A stretch of 64,000 bases of DNA from Cryobacterium ruanii (GTDB lineage: Bacteria; Actinomycetota; Actinomycetes; Actinomycetales; Microbacteriaceae), in contig NZ_SOHK01000001.1 of NCBI RefSeq assembly GCF_004404055.1, positions 45,347 to 109,346 of the forward strand, written 5' to 3'. Below the pieces are notes generated by a model that ran no database searches, was not told where the DNA came from, and saw only the letters and a program-made list of their open reading frames with translations. Each line of letters opens with the position of its first letter. Position 1 is the stretch's first letter. The translations under genes were made by a program, and so were the position numbers. Shown here piece after piece: positions 27,503 through 34,820 of this stretch.

Positions 27503-28657
27503 ATGTCGGAAAGGACAGATCAGATCATGGCCACTCCAGAAAACCCAGGAACTCGTTTCTTCACCGTTGCGCAGAGCGCAACCGGATCATGGAGCTTCAT
27601 TGATCCCGAGGGAAAGCCGTTCGTGTCCCTCGGTGTGAACCACATCGACGACTCGGATTTGCGATACCCCCACAATGTCGACGTGTGGAATGAAAGATAT
27701 GGATCTCGGCAGAAATGGGAACAGGGCGTTGTCACCGACTTGCAGTCCTTGAACTTCAACACCATCGGTTGGACAAGCCAGTACATCAGCGGGGGGTGGG
27801 GCGAGGCGCTCGATTGGTTCGGTGACCCCGTCGATCTTGGCCACTCGCATCCGTGGCCCGATCGCGACCTACTGGAGGCGGGTATGCCCTATGTCGTGCA
27901 GCTCCGGGTGCAGGAAATCGAAGACTGGAATGGCCACCCCGCATACCGCGACGTGTACGGCGAAGACTTCGCCAAGTATGCGGACTGGCTCGCGCGGCGC
28001 ATGACCTCCGATCACAAGGCCAGCTCAAACCTCATCGGATATTTCCTTGTCGACATCCCCGGGTGGATCCCCCACGCGGCGGGACGGTTCTGGCCAGGCT
28101 TCGACGGCCTGTCCCCCGAAGAGCACGACGCCAAGTTGTACGACGTGGCACGGCAGTACTACAAGACAGTCACCGAGGCCATTCGTCGCTATGACCCAAA
28201 CCACCTGATTTTGGGCGACCGCTACAACGGCAACAAGGGCATCCCCGAAGTGGTCCTCCGCGCGATGACCGACTATGTTGACGTTCTTTCCGTTCAGTAC
28301 TTCACCGGCAAATCCCCGGAGGAATACGCGACGATGATCGGCGATCTCCGCAACTGGCAGCAGCTCACCGGCAAACCCGTATTGATCGCCGATATCGGCA
28401 ACTGGGTGCCCACCGCGATGAATCCACACCGCACCAGCGACATGGAAACGCACGAGGAGCGCGGACAGGACTATGCGAACGGTCTGGCAACGATCATGCA
28501 GGAGCCATGGATCATCGGCTGGCACTGGTGTGGCTACATCGAAAACCTGGGTCGCGGCTGGGGTGTCAAGGACCCCCAGGACAATTTCTACACCGACATG
28601 ACAGTGCCTATGTGCGCAGCCAACGCCGCCGCGCAGACCACCATCGCCGACCGCTAA
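27503..28657 (+). CDS. TIM-barrel glycosidase-like protein (agarase-related)
   Basis: 384-residue protein resembling clan GH-A barrels of the agarase type. It opens with SFIDPEGKPFVSLGVNHID, then has KYADWLARRMTSDHKASSN, PNHLILGDRYNGNKG and a long barrel to the end. No signal peptide is seen, so it acts in the cytoplasm. At the place where agarase-like enzymes read YFLDNE it has YFLVDIPGW near residue 180. Where the nucleophile EFG is expected it has LIADIGNW near 293. Both usual catalytic glutamates therefore seem absent. The start may be 27503 or the ATG at 27530, which has a GGAAAGGA before it. Substrate and even hydrolase activity are uncertain. Confidence 0.6.
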   Translation: MSERTDQIMATPENPGTRFFTVAQSATGSWSFIDPEGKPFVSLGVNHIDDSDLRYPHNVDVWNERYGSRQKWEQGVVTDLQSLNFNTIGWTSQYISGGWGEALDWFGDPVDLGHSHPWPDRDLLEAGMPYVVQLRVQEIEDWNGHPAYRDVYGEDFAKYADWLARRMTSDHKASSNLIGYFLVDIPGWIPHAAGRFWPGFDGLSPEEHDAKLYDVARQYYKTVTEAIRRYDPNHLILGDRYNGNKGIPEVVLRAMTDYVDVLSVQYFTGKSPEEYATMIGDLRNWQQLTGKPVLIADIGNWVPTAMNPHRTSDMETHEERGQDYANGLATIMQEPWIIGWHWCGYIENLGRGWGVKDPQDNFYTDMTVPMCAANAAAQTTIADR

Positions 28658-28676
28658 AACGAGACTTGGAGCACAG

Positions 28677-29876
28677 ATGCAGAAGATCAATGTGGGGTTG
28701 ATCGGCGGCGGGTTTATGGGCAAAGCTCACTCGCTCGCATATTCGGGCGTGCCGATGTTCTACTGGCCGTCGGAGTTCCTCCCGGTCAAGCACACAATGG
28801 CGGAGGCGACGCCGGAGCTCGCGGCCGACGCGGCGAACCGATTCGGGTTCCAGTACTCGACGGACGACTGGCGAACGGTGGTGGAAAACCCGGACATTGA
28901 CGTCGTTGATATCGCAACTCCGAACCATCTTCACGCTGATGTCGCGATTGCGGCACTTCGGGCCGGGAAGCATGTGATTTGCGAAAAGCCGATAGCCCGC
29001 ACTGTCGACGAGGCAAAGGCCATGTACGAGGCGGCGCGGGAAGCGAAGGTCACCAACATGGTGGCGTTCAACTATCGGCGTACTCCTGCCGTCGCCCTAG
29101 CAAAGCGCTACATCGACGAGGGCGCGATCGGCGACATATTGAACGTCAGGGCAACCTATCTTCAGGACTGGTCCGCAGACCCGAACGCGCCGCTGTCATG
29201 GCGCTTCCAGAAGTCGATTGCCGGCTCCGGGGCGGTGGGTGACATTCTCACGCACGTTGTCGACATCGCGCGCTATCTCGCTGGCGACATCACGTCGGTA
29301 ACGGCGATGACCAAGACGTACATTCCCGAGCGACCGATCCAGTCCGCAGGAACGGACAGTCTGGGGAATTCCAAGATTGCAACCGGGCCCAAGGGGGTCG
29401 TAGACGTCGAAGACGAAGTACTGACGCTCGTGAGGTTCGCATCGGGTGCAATCGGCTCACTGGAAGCCACGCGAAACGCATGGGGACGGAACAACTTCAT
29501 CACGGTGGAAGTGCATGGATCAGAAGGATCCATCTACTTCAACTACGAAAACCGCGATGAGCTTCAGGTTTGCTTCAAATCAGATCAGGACGACCGTCGA
29601 GGATTCAGAACCGTATATACGGGGCCGAATCATCCAAACGGTGCCGCACTGTGGCCGATCCCCGCGTTGGGTATTGGGTACAGCGAAACCAAAATCATTG
29701 AAGCGCACGACTTCTTCCACGCCGTGGTCAATGGCACGGAAGTGCGTCCCGACTTTGCGGATGGATACCAGGTAGCACTTATCGACGAGGCGATTTTGGA
29801 ATCCGCCTCGACCGGCCTGTGGACCGATGTTCCCATTCTGGATCGTGTCACCGGCAAGTTGAGCCCTTCTGTGTGA
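28677..29876 (+). CDS. Gfo/Idh/MocA family oxidoreductase 1
   Basis: NAD(P)-dependent sugar or polyol dehydrogenase, 399 residues. The N-terminal Rossmann domain starts GLIGGGFMGKAHS and the dinucleotide/catalytic lysine motif is CEKPIA near residue 102. In the C-terminal domain GAVGDILTHVVDIARYL supplies the conserved Asp and His. It starts 19 bases after the barrel protein with GGAGCA before the ATG. With the second homologue downstream it probably oxidises, and perhaps re-reduces, a sugar ring carbon of the imported compound. Confidence 0.9.
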   Translation: MQKINVGLIGGGFMGKAHSLAYSGVPMFYWPSEFLPVKHTMAEATPELAADAANRFGFQYSTDDWRTVVENPDIDVVDIATPNHLHADVAIAALRAGKHVICEKPIARTVDEAKAMYEAAREAKVTNMVAFNYRRTPAVALAKRYIDEGAIGDILNVRATYLQDWSADPNAPLSWRFQKSIAGSGAVGDILTHVVDIARYLAGDITSVTAMTKTYIPERPIQSAGTDSLGNSKIATGPKGVVDVEDEVLTLVRFASGAIGSLEATRNAWGRNNFITVEVHGSEGSIYFNYENRDELQVCFKSDQDDRRGFRTVYTGPNHPNGAALWPIPALGIGYSETKIIEAHDFFHAVVNGTEVRPDFADGYQVALIDEAILESASTGLWTDVPILDRVTGKLSPSV

Positions 29877-29884
29877 CCGAGCAA

Positions 29885-29927
29885 CTGGCGAGTGCCGGGT
29901 GATCAATCTTCGCTCGGCGCCCGCCAG
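29885..29927 (+). terminator. imperfect hairpin between the two oxidoreductase genes
   Basis: CTGGCGAGTGCCG pairs imperfectly with CGGCGCCCGCCAG across about a 17-base loop. A short T run follows 29933. It may be a partial terminator or processing site inside the operon. Confidence 0.35.
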
Positions 29928-29962
29928 AACGGTTTTCGAAGGTCAGCAACGAGGGAGTTTAA

Positions 29963-31114
29963 GTGAATGAGCGCAGGAGATTGCGAGCCGGAATCATCGG
30001 CGGTGGCTTCATGGCAGAAGTGCATGCCCGGGCAATTCGAGCAAACGGGCATCATGCAAGTGGGATCAACAGCTCCACCAGAGACAGCACTTATCGTGCC
30101 GCAGATCGTCTCGGAATCAGCCAGCGATTTAAGACTGCTGAGGATCTCATCCACGCTCCGGACATCGACGTCATTCACATCTGCACCCCCAACGCCCTCC
30201 ACGCTCAGCTGGCTCACGCAGCGATAGGCGCCGGGAAATCAGTCGTGTGTGAGAAACCACTCACGACAAGCCTGAGTGATGCGAAGTCCTTGGTTGCCGC
30301 GGCAGCCCGCGCATCCGTTGCGACGGCCGTACCTTTCGTCTATCGCTACTACTCGGCCGTTCGAGAGATCCGCGGTCGAATCGACGCCGGCGAAGCAGGG
30401 CAACTGCACTTGTTACACGGTTCCTACTTGCAGGACTGGCTAGCCACTAAGACGGACACCAACTGGAGGGTCGACGCTGCCCAGGGCGGCGATTCCCGGG
30501 CCTTCGCTGACATTGGAGTGCACTGGTGCGACCTCATGGAGTTTGTCACCGGTCACCGCATTACACGCCTCAGCGCAAAATTCCTGCGAGCATACGAGCA
30601 AAGAGGCGGAGACGCGCGCATTAGGGGAGTTGGCACCGAAGATGCATCGACAGTCGTTTTCGAAACTGATCGGGGTGCGGCAGGGACGGTCACAGTGAGC
30701 CAAATATCGCGAGGACGTAAGAACCGCTTGTGGTTCTCGTTCGAAGGCTCCGAGAGTTCATTTGAGTTCAACCAGGAGAATCCGGATTCGTTTTGGGTCG
30801 GCGGACTGCGTGAGAACAGAATAATCACCAGGGGGACATCTGGAATCGAGCATGAGGACGCCAGGCGCGTCTCACCTCTCCCCGCCGGACACCCCAGCGG
30901 GTATCAGGACGCCTTCAACGTGTTCATGGGAGATGCGTACCAATCGTTTGCAAACGAGGACGGAGAGAGACCGACCGGACTCCCCACCTTCGAAGACGGA
31001 CTGCGTGCAGCCTACATAACGGATGCCGTAATCCGAGCTTCACAGTCCGAACAATGGGTCGCTGTGGACCCTTTTTGTGGCGTTTTGGACGACCGCCAAA
31101 CAGTGGGGATGTAA
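29963..31114 (+). CDS. Gfo/Idh/MocA family oxidoreductase 2
   Basis: Second NAD(P)-dependent oxidoreductase, 383 residues, with a GTG start behind GAGGGAG. The nucleotide-binding motif is GIIGGGFMAEVHA, the catalytic lysine lies in CEKPL near residue 98 and the Asp/His pair in FADIGVHWCDLMEF. It shares the fold and the YLQDW segment with oxidoreductase 1, so the two are related but divergent. It is last in the operon, followed by a terminator hairpin. Confidence 0.9.
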   Translation: MNERRRLRAGIIGGGFMAEVHARAIRANGHHASGINSSTRDSTYRAADRLGISQRFKTAEDLIHAPDIDVIHICTPNALHAQLAHAAIGAGKSVVCEKPLTTSLSDAKSLVAAAARASVATAVPFVYRYYSAVREIRGRIDAGEAGQLHLLHGSYLQDWLATKTDTNWRVDAAQGGDSRAFADIGVHWCDLMEFVTGHRITRLSAKFLRAYEQRGGDARIRGVGTEDASTVVFETDRGAAGTVTVSQISRGRKNRLWFSFEGSESSFEFNQENPDSFWVGGLRENRIITRGTSGIEHEDARRVSPLPAGHPSGYQDAFNVFMGDAYQSFANEDGERPTGLPTFEDGLRAAYITDAVIRASQSEQWVAVDPFCGVLDDRQTVGM

Positions 31115-31116
31115 CG

Positions 31117-31143
31117 GCCCCGCCTGCCATTACCTGGCGGGGC
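31117..31143 (+). terminator. terminator hairpin of the sugar operon
   Basis: An eight-base-pair GC stem (GCCCCGCC with its complement) with an 11-base loop begins three bases after the last stop codon. No clear T run follows. Confidence 0.6.
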
Positions 31144-31216
31144 TGATCGTGGTGATGTCAGCCATCCAACTCCTGCTCTTGCTGCACATCAGCGCGCGAC
31201 ACAGCCCGCGAACGCC

Positions 31217-31360
31217 CACCCGGTCTGGCGACGTCAACGGCTGAGTATTGTGCGCGGCTTCGCCGAATATCTGCGCAACATCGTCCCGGACACCGAGGTG
31301 CCGCCACGTGCGGCACGCAACGGCGGCTTTAGAAGCCGGGTAGCCGCCATTAGCGCCTAG
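31217..31360 (+). pseudogene. fragment of a tyrosine recombinase
   Basis: A 47-codon frame reads RLSIVRGFAEYLRNI and PDTEVPPRAAR, a pattern seen in the N-terminal region of transposon-type tyrosine recombinases, and stops at TAG 31358-31360. No start and no catalytic domain are present. The match is short. Confidence 0.4.
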
Positions 31361-31403
31361 TTGTCAGTGGCGGAGTAGAAATGCGGCGCAATCCGCTGCT
31401 CCC

Positions 31404-31841
31404 GTGCTGGCAGCAGATCATGGGGTTGGCGATGTTCGAGAGTTGACTGGCGCGGCTAACGGCGCCGTTCTGCTGGCCGCGCGCATGGGTCTGGGTCATG
31501 CGGCGGCCCGGCTGTTGCTGCACATGGCGCTGGAATGTTGGGACGACGGCGATAACCCGGGCGGCGACTACTACGCCACCCGAGAATCTTCCGCGATCGC
31601 TTTGGGCTACCTGGCTTCGAAAAACGGGTCCGAGCCAGCGGCCCACGCTGTCAAACGCGCCGTCGCGGAACTCGTCGCTCTGGGCTCGGTGGAACGTGTC
31701 CGGAGCGGCGGCCGGGGTCAGGCCGCGGAGTTCAATCTGCACGTCGATAGCGCCAAACCGGGGACTGTCCGGCGGCACGAATCGTACGTCATTTTGCTTC
31801 CGCGGCGAGGCAAGTCAGGGGGCCGATTTCTGACCCTGTAG
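31404..31841 (+). CDS. small helix-turn-helix-like protein of mobile-element type
   Basis: 145-residue protein with ANGAVLLAARMGLGHAAARLLLHMALE, then YYATRESSAIALGYL and AVKRAVAELVALGSVERVRSGGRG, consistent with a winged-helix fold. I associate this type with actinobacterial integrative elements, since it sits before an ssb-like start and near an integrase relic. The GTG at 31404 is uncertain, with ATG 31485 an alternative. Function is not known. Confidence 0.5.
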   Translation: MLAADHGVGDVRELTGAANGAVLLAARMGLGHAAARLLLHMALECWDDGDNPGGDYYATRESSAIALGYLASKNGSEPAAHAVKRAVAELVALGSVERVRSGGRGQAAEFNLHVDSAKPGTVRRHESYVILLPRRGKSGGRFLTL

Positions 31842-31888
31842 GGGGCCGGTAGACGGCCCCTCTTAACATTATTAAAGGAGAAGCACGC

Positions 31889-31954
31889 GTGTCCACACGC
31901 ATCATCATCGGCAACCTAGCTGTCGACCCCGAGGTTGTCTCGGCCGGGAGTTGA
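31889..31954 (+). pseudogene. truncated single-stranded DNA-binding protein start
   Basis: A GTG behind a good AAAGGAG begins STRIIIGNLAVDPEV, the first strand of SSB proteins, but TGA follows after 21 codons. The rest of the gene is absent. It was presumably an element-borne ssb cut by the deletion that also reached the integrase. Confidence 0.6.
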
Positions 31955-32013
31955 GCTGCTGCGGATATCTCAGACAGCGGGCCCTCTTGAAATGAGGGTT
32001 CACTGGCGTCGAA

Positions 32014-32753
32014 GTGTCCAAAGACCGCGGCGAGTGGGTTGATCCAACGAAGGCTCGAATCGACGTGAAGGAATGGAGCGAGCAGTGGTTTCGCGCTCAA
32101 GTGCAACTGAAGCCAACAACGCGTTCGTCATACCGGCACAGTCTCGATAAGCACGTACTTCCCCGATGGGGGCAAACTCGGTTGGGTGCGGTAGCTCACG
32201 GCGATGTGCAGGAATGGGTGATTGCCCTCGCGGTGAATCTCGCGCCTTCAACTCTCCGGCAGATTCACCTCATTTTGTCGGGGATCATAAAGTTGCCGAA
32301 GCCGTGTCCGACCCACGTGGACGGGTCATCTGGGGCACGCCCAAGTCACACGACCGGCGCTCGGTTCCCTTCCCCAATTTCCTCGAGGAATCGCTTCAGT
32401 CGCGCTGCCAGGATCGACGTGCCAATGACCTCGTTTATACGGCACTGGATGGGGGAGTCCTGCGCAACGGAAACTTTCGGAATCGGACGTTCAACCCTGC
32501 ACTAGCAAGAGTCCAGATGGAGGACCCAGAATTTCTGAAGGTGACTCCTCATGATCTTCGGCACACAGCGGCGAACCTGGCGGTCTCGGTCGGAGCTAGT
32601 GTTGAGGCGGTTCAGCGCATGCTCGGACATTCATCTGCTGCGGTGACCTTGGATGTATCTGCGGACCTCTTCGATGAGGACCTGATTGCTGTTGCCACAG
32701 CCAAACCAAGGCAAAATGATGTCAATTGTGTCCAAAATGTGGCCACAGAGTGA
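32014..32753 (+). pseudogene. inactive tyrosine integrase relic next to tRNA-Phe
   Basis: The first part has an Arm/core-binding-type N-terminus, with WSEQWFRAQVQLKPTTRSSY and APSTLRQIHLILSGI. About 80-100 residues are then missing and the frame changes. The second part holds WGTPKSHDRRSVPFP and PHDLRHTAANLA with the catalytic Arg and His, then LGHSS. The tyrosine motif reads TLDVSADLFD where the family has TLDVYADLFD, so the catalytic Tyr is Ser. The end lies 77 bases from the 3' end of tRNA-Phe, the expected attachment site. Confidence 0.85.
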
Positions 32754-32787
32754 TCACGGAGCCGAAAGAAGCCCCGAAAATGGGCAT

Positions 32788-32825
32788 AAAAAATGGCCAC
32801 TCCCCAGTGTTTCCTAGGGAGTGGC
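32788..32825 (-). terminator. terminator of the tRNA operon
   Basis: On the minus strand a nine-base-pair GCCACTCCC/GGGAGTGGC stem starts six bases after tRNA-Phe and is followed by a run of six Ts, a classic intrinsic terminator. Confidence 0.85.
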
Positions 32826-32830
32826 GGTGG

Positions 32831-32903
32831 TGGCCCCGACCGGCGTCGATCCGGTGACCTTTCGATTTTCAGTCGAACGCTCTACCAACTGAGCTACAGG
32901 GCC
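32831..32903 (-). tRNA. tRNA-Phe (GAA)
   Basis: A 73-base cloverleaf with acceptor stem GGCCCTG/CGGGGCC, D-loop AGCTCAGTTGGTAGAGC, anticodon GAA in CTGAAAA, and TPsiC-arm GGATCGACGCC. CCA is not encoded. It is third of three tRNAs transcribed right to left. Its 3' side faces the integrase relic. Confidence 0.95.
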
Positions 32904-32935
32904 CCAAAGCTGCGTCAAGAACGCCTCTTCTAAGG

Positions 32936-32962
32936 AAAATAGCCCTTCCTTTCGAAAGGGCT
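32936..32962 (-). terminator. hairpin between tRNA-Asp and tRNA-Phe
   Basis: On the minus strand AGCCCTT/AAGGGCT forms a seven-base-pair stem followed by ATTTTCC. It may be a weak terminator or a processing signal between the two tRNAs. Confidence 0.5.
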
Positions 32963-32972
32963 ATTGCCTTTG

Positions 32973-33046
32973 CGACCCTGACCGGACTTGAACCGGCGAC
33001 CTCCGCCGTGACAGGGCGGCGCGCTAACCAACTGCGCTACAGGGCC
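32973..33046 (-). tRNA. tRNA-Asp (GTC)
   Basis: A 74-base cloverleaf with acceptor GGCCCTG pairing CAGGGTC, anticodon GTC in CTGTCAC, and TPsiC arm GCCGGTTCAAGTCCGGT. Discriminator base G fits tRNA-Asp identity. Confidence 0.95.
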
Positions 33047-33134
33047 TCGATGTAAAAATGTGAATCTGTGTGCGAGGCACTTGGTAAGACTATTCTATTT
33101 TTTTTTGCTACATTTCACTCTCGTGCAGTTTTCG

Positions 33135-33207
33135 TAGCCCCAACGGGATTCGAACCCGTGTTAACGCCGTGAAAGGGCGCCGTCCTAGGCCGCTAAACGA
33201 TGGGGCC
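33135..33207 (-). tRNA. tRNA-Glu (TTC)
   Basis: A 73-base cloverleaf with acceptor GGCCCCA pairing TGGGGCT, anticodon TTC in CTTTCAC, and TPsiC arm ACGGGTTCGAATCCCGT. First of the three tRNAs on the minus strand. Confidence 0.95.
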
Positions 33208-33240
33208 GTGAGCCACAATGTTCATGGCTGCCGAAAAGTA

Positions 33241-33269
33241 AGCATACGGTCTTGTGGGGCTGAGGCCAA
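33241..33269 (-). promoter_or_regulatory. putative promoter of the tRNA-Glu-Asp-Phe cluster
   Basis: On the minus strand TTGGCC lies 18 bases before TATGCT, whose end is about 33 bases upstream of tRNA-Glu. Spacing and position suit a housekeeping promoter. Confidence 0.4.
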
Positions 33270-33464
33270 ATCGGCGCGCGCGGCATCCGCTCGAATGATG
33301 AATATCGTGCTTCACGAGTTCGCACCGCGCCCGTAAATGGGCGGGCCAGCGACCATTTCCCGGGTTAGATTCGCCGGTAAGGCTGGGCGAGTCGCGCCCA
33401 CCTTGTTACTCTGAAGAGTCTGCCTCGGCGCACGCGGCGACTGCTATAAGCCTGTTGGGAAACA

Positions 33465-34820
33465 ATGATTCGTATGAGAACCGTGACCGGCCCCGGATTT
33501 GACACGCCCGCCCGCCGTTTGCGTGTGACCAATCGGTGGCCCAGGCACACCGCGGCACTGACTAGCATGATGGCGGCGATGACTCTGCTGGTCACCCTTG
33601 TGAGCCCGGTCGCGCCGGCCAGGGCCGTAGATTACCCGTCCTGGCAGGACCTGCAGAATGCCAAGGCGAACACCGCCTCGGCCGCTGCACAGGTGACCGC
33701 CATCGAGAATCTCATCGCCGGCCTGCAGGTGCAGGTGCAGGAGACCCAGGCCGCGGCAGAGAAGAGCGCCACCGAACTCGAGATCGCCCAGCAGGAGTTT
33801 GATGACGCCACCCGCCGCGCCGAAGATATCCAGACCCAGGCCGACACCAGCAAGGCCACGGCGGATGCCGCGACCAAGCAGGCCGGTCAGCTCGCCGCCC
33901 AGCTCTACCGCACCGGCGGTACCGATCTCAGCGTGAACCTCTTTCTCGAGGGGCAGGGTGACGGTGCAGACGCCGACTTGCTGCTGGCAAAGCTGGGCAA
34001 CATGAGCAAGCTTGTCGAGCGAAGCTCCGACGTTTACGAATCGGCGCAGTCCGCCACCAATAACGCGCAATCGCTCGGCGACCAGGCCAAGATCGCCCAG
34101 ACTGAACGCGAAACCCTGCGGGTTGTCGCCGAAGCCGCGCTCGCCGCAGCCCAGACCGCCGCCGAGGCAGCGGCGAACGCCCTCGCCGAGTCCGAAGCCA
34201 AGGGCATCGAGTTGGAGCAGCAGCTGCAGTTCATGCGCGACGCCCAGGCCACGACGACGGCCGGGTACGAAGCCGGCGTGGCCGAACGTGCCCGGCTCGA
34301 AGTCATCCGGATCGCCGCTGAGGCGGCGGCGGCTCGCGCGGCAGCAGCCGCGGCGGCCGCTGCCGGCGGCGGTGGCTCCGGCGGGTCGGTGAGCATGTCG
34401 GGCTGGGGCGTTCCGGCCAGTGGGCGCATCACCGGCGGTTACGGCCCCCGCTCGACCATTTGCGGCAACGGCGGCCAGTGCAGCGGGAGCTTCCACTACG
34501 CCACCGACCTCGGCACCGGTTGCGGCGCGCCCATCTACGCCGCCCACGCCGGCGTCGTCACCTGGGCCGGTGTTCTCGGCACCTACGGCAACTTCGTGAA
34601 AATCAGCCACGGCGACAACGTGTCCACCGGATACGCCCACATTCAAAACGGCGGCTACAACGTGGCCGTCGGCCAGTCGGTTGCAGCCGGGCAGCTGATT
34701 GCCAGTTCCGGCGACACCGGCGCGGCCAACGGCTGCCACCTTCACTACGAAGTCTGGATTGGTGGAAACCGCATCAATCCCGTTCCATTTATGGCCGACC
34801 GGGGAGCATCACTTGGCTAA
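33465..34820 (+). CDS. secreted M23-family peptidoglycan endopeptidase
   Basis: Cell-wall hydrolase, 451 residues, with a signal peptide ending near residue 50 (SPVAPARA). A long alanine-rich coiled coil runs from about 55 to 300, followed by a short GGGGSGGS linker and a LytM/M23 domain. Zinc-site elements are HYATD (HxxxD) near 345, GYAHIQ, and HLHYE (HxH) near 425. Domain and catalytic residues look complete. It likely cleaves peptidoglycan cross-links outside the membrane, with the coiled coil acting as in EnvC/RipA-type regulators. A TATAAG at 33445-33450 may be its -10 element. ATG 33474 is an alternative start. Confidence 0.92.
   Translation: MIRMRTVTGPGFDTPARRLRVTNRWPRHTAALTSMMAAMTLLVTLVSPVAPARAVDYPSWQDLQNAKANTASAAAQVTAIENLIAGLQVQVQETQAAAEKSATELEIAQQEFDDATRRAEDIQTQADTSKATADAATKQAGQLAAQLYRTGGTDLSVNLFLEGQGDGADADLLLAKLGNMSKLVERSSDVYESAQSATNNAQSLGDQAKIAQTERETLRVVAEAALAAAQTAAEAAANALAESEAKGIELEQQLQFMRDAQATTTAGYEAGVAERARLEVIRIAAEAAAARAAAAAAAAAGGGGSGGSVSMSGWGVPASGRITGGYGPRSTICGNGGQCSGSFHYATDLGTGCGAPIYAAHAGVVTWAGVLGTYGNFVKISHGDNVSTGYAHIQNGGYNVAVGQSVAAGQLIASSGDTGAANGCHLHYEVWIGGNRINPVPFMADRGASLG

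Noticed and set aside
33208..33464. Possible ydaO-type c-di-AMP riboswitch upstream of the cell-wall hydrolases
   Set aside because: This would be a known context in actinobacteria, but the conserved blocks of that riboswitch are not visible.
33444..34745. A 433-codon minus-strand frame opposite the M23 gene
   Set aside because: It is a shadow of an alanine-rich coiled coil, giving a glycine- and valine-rich product without motifs.
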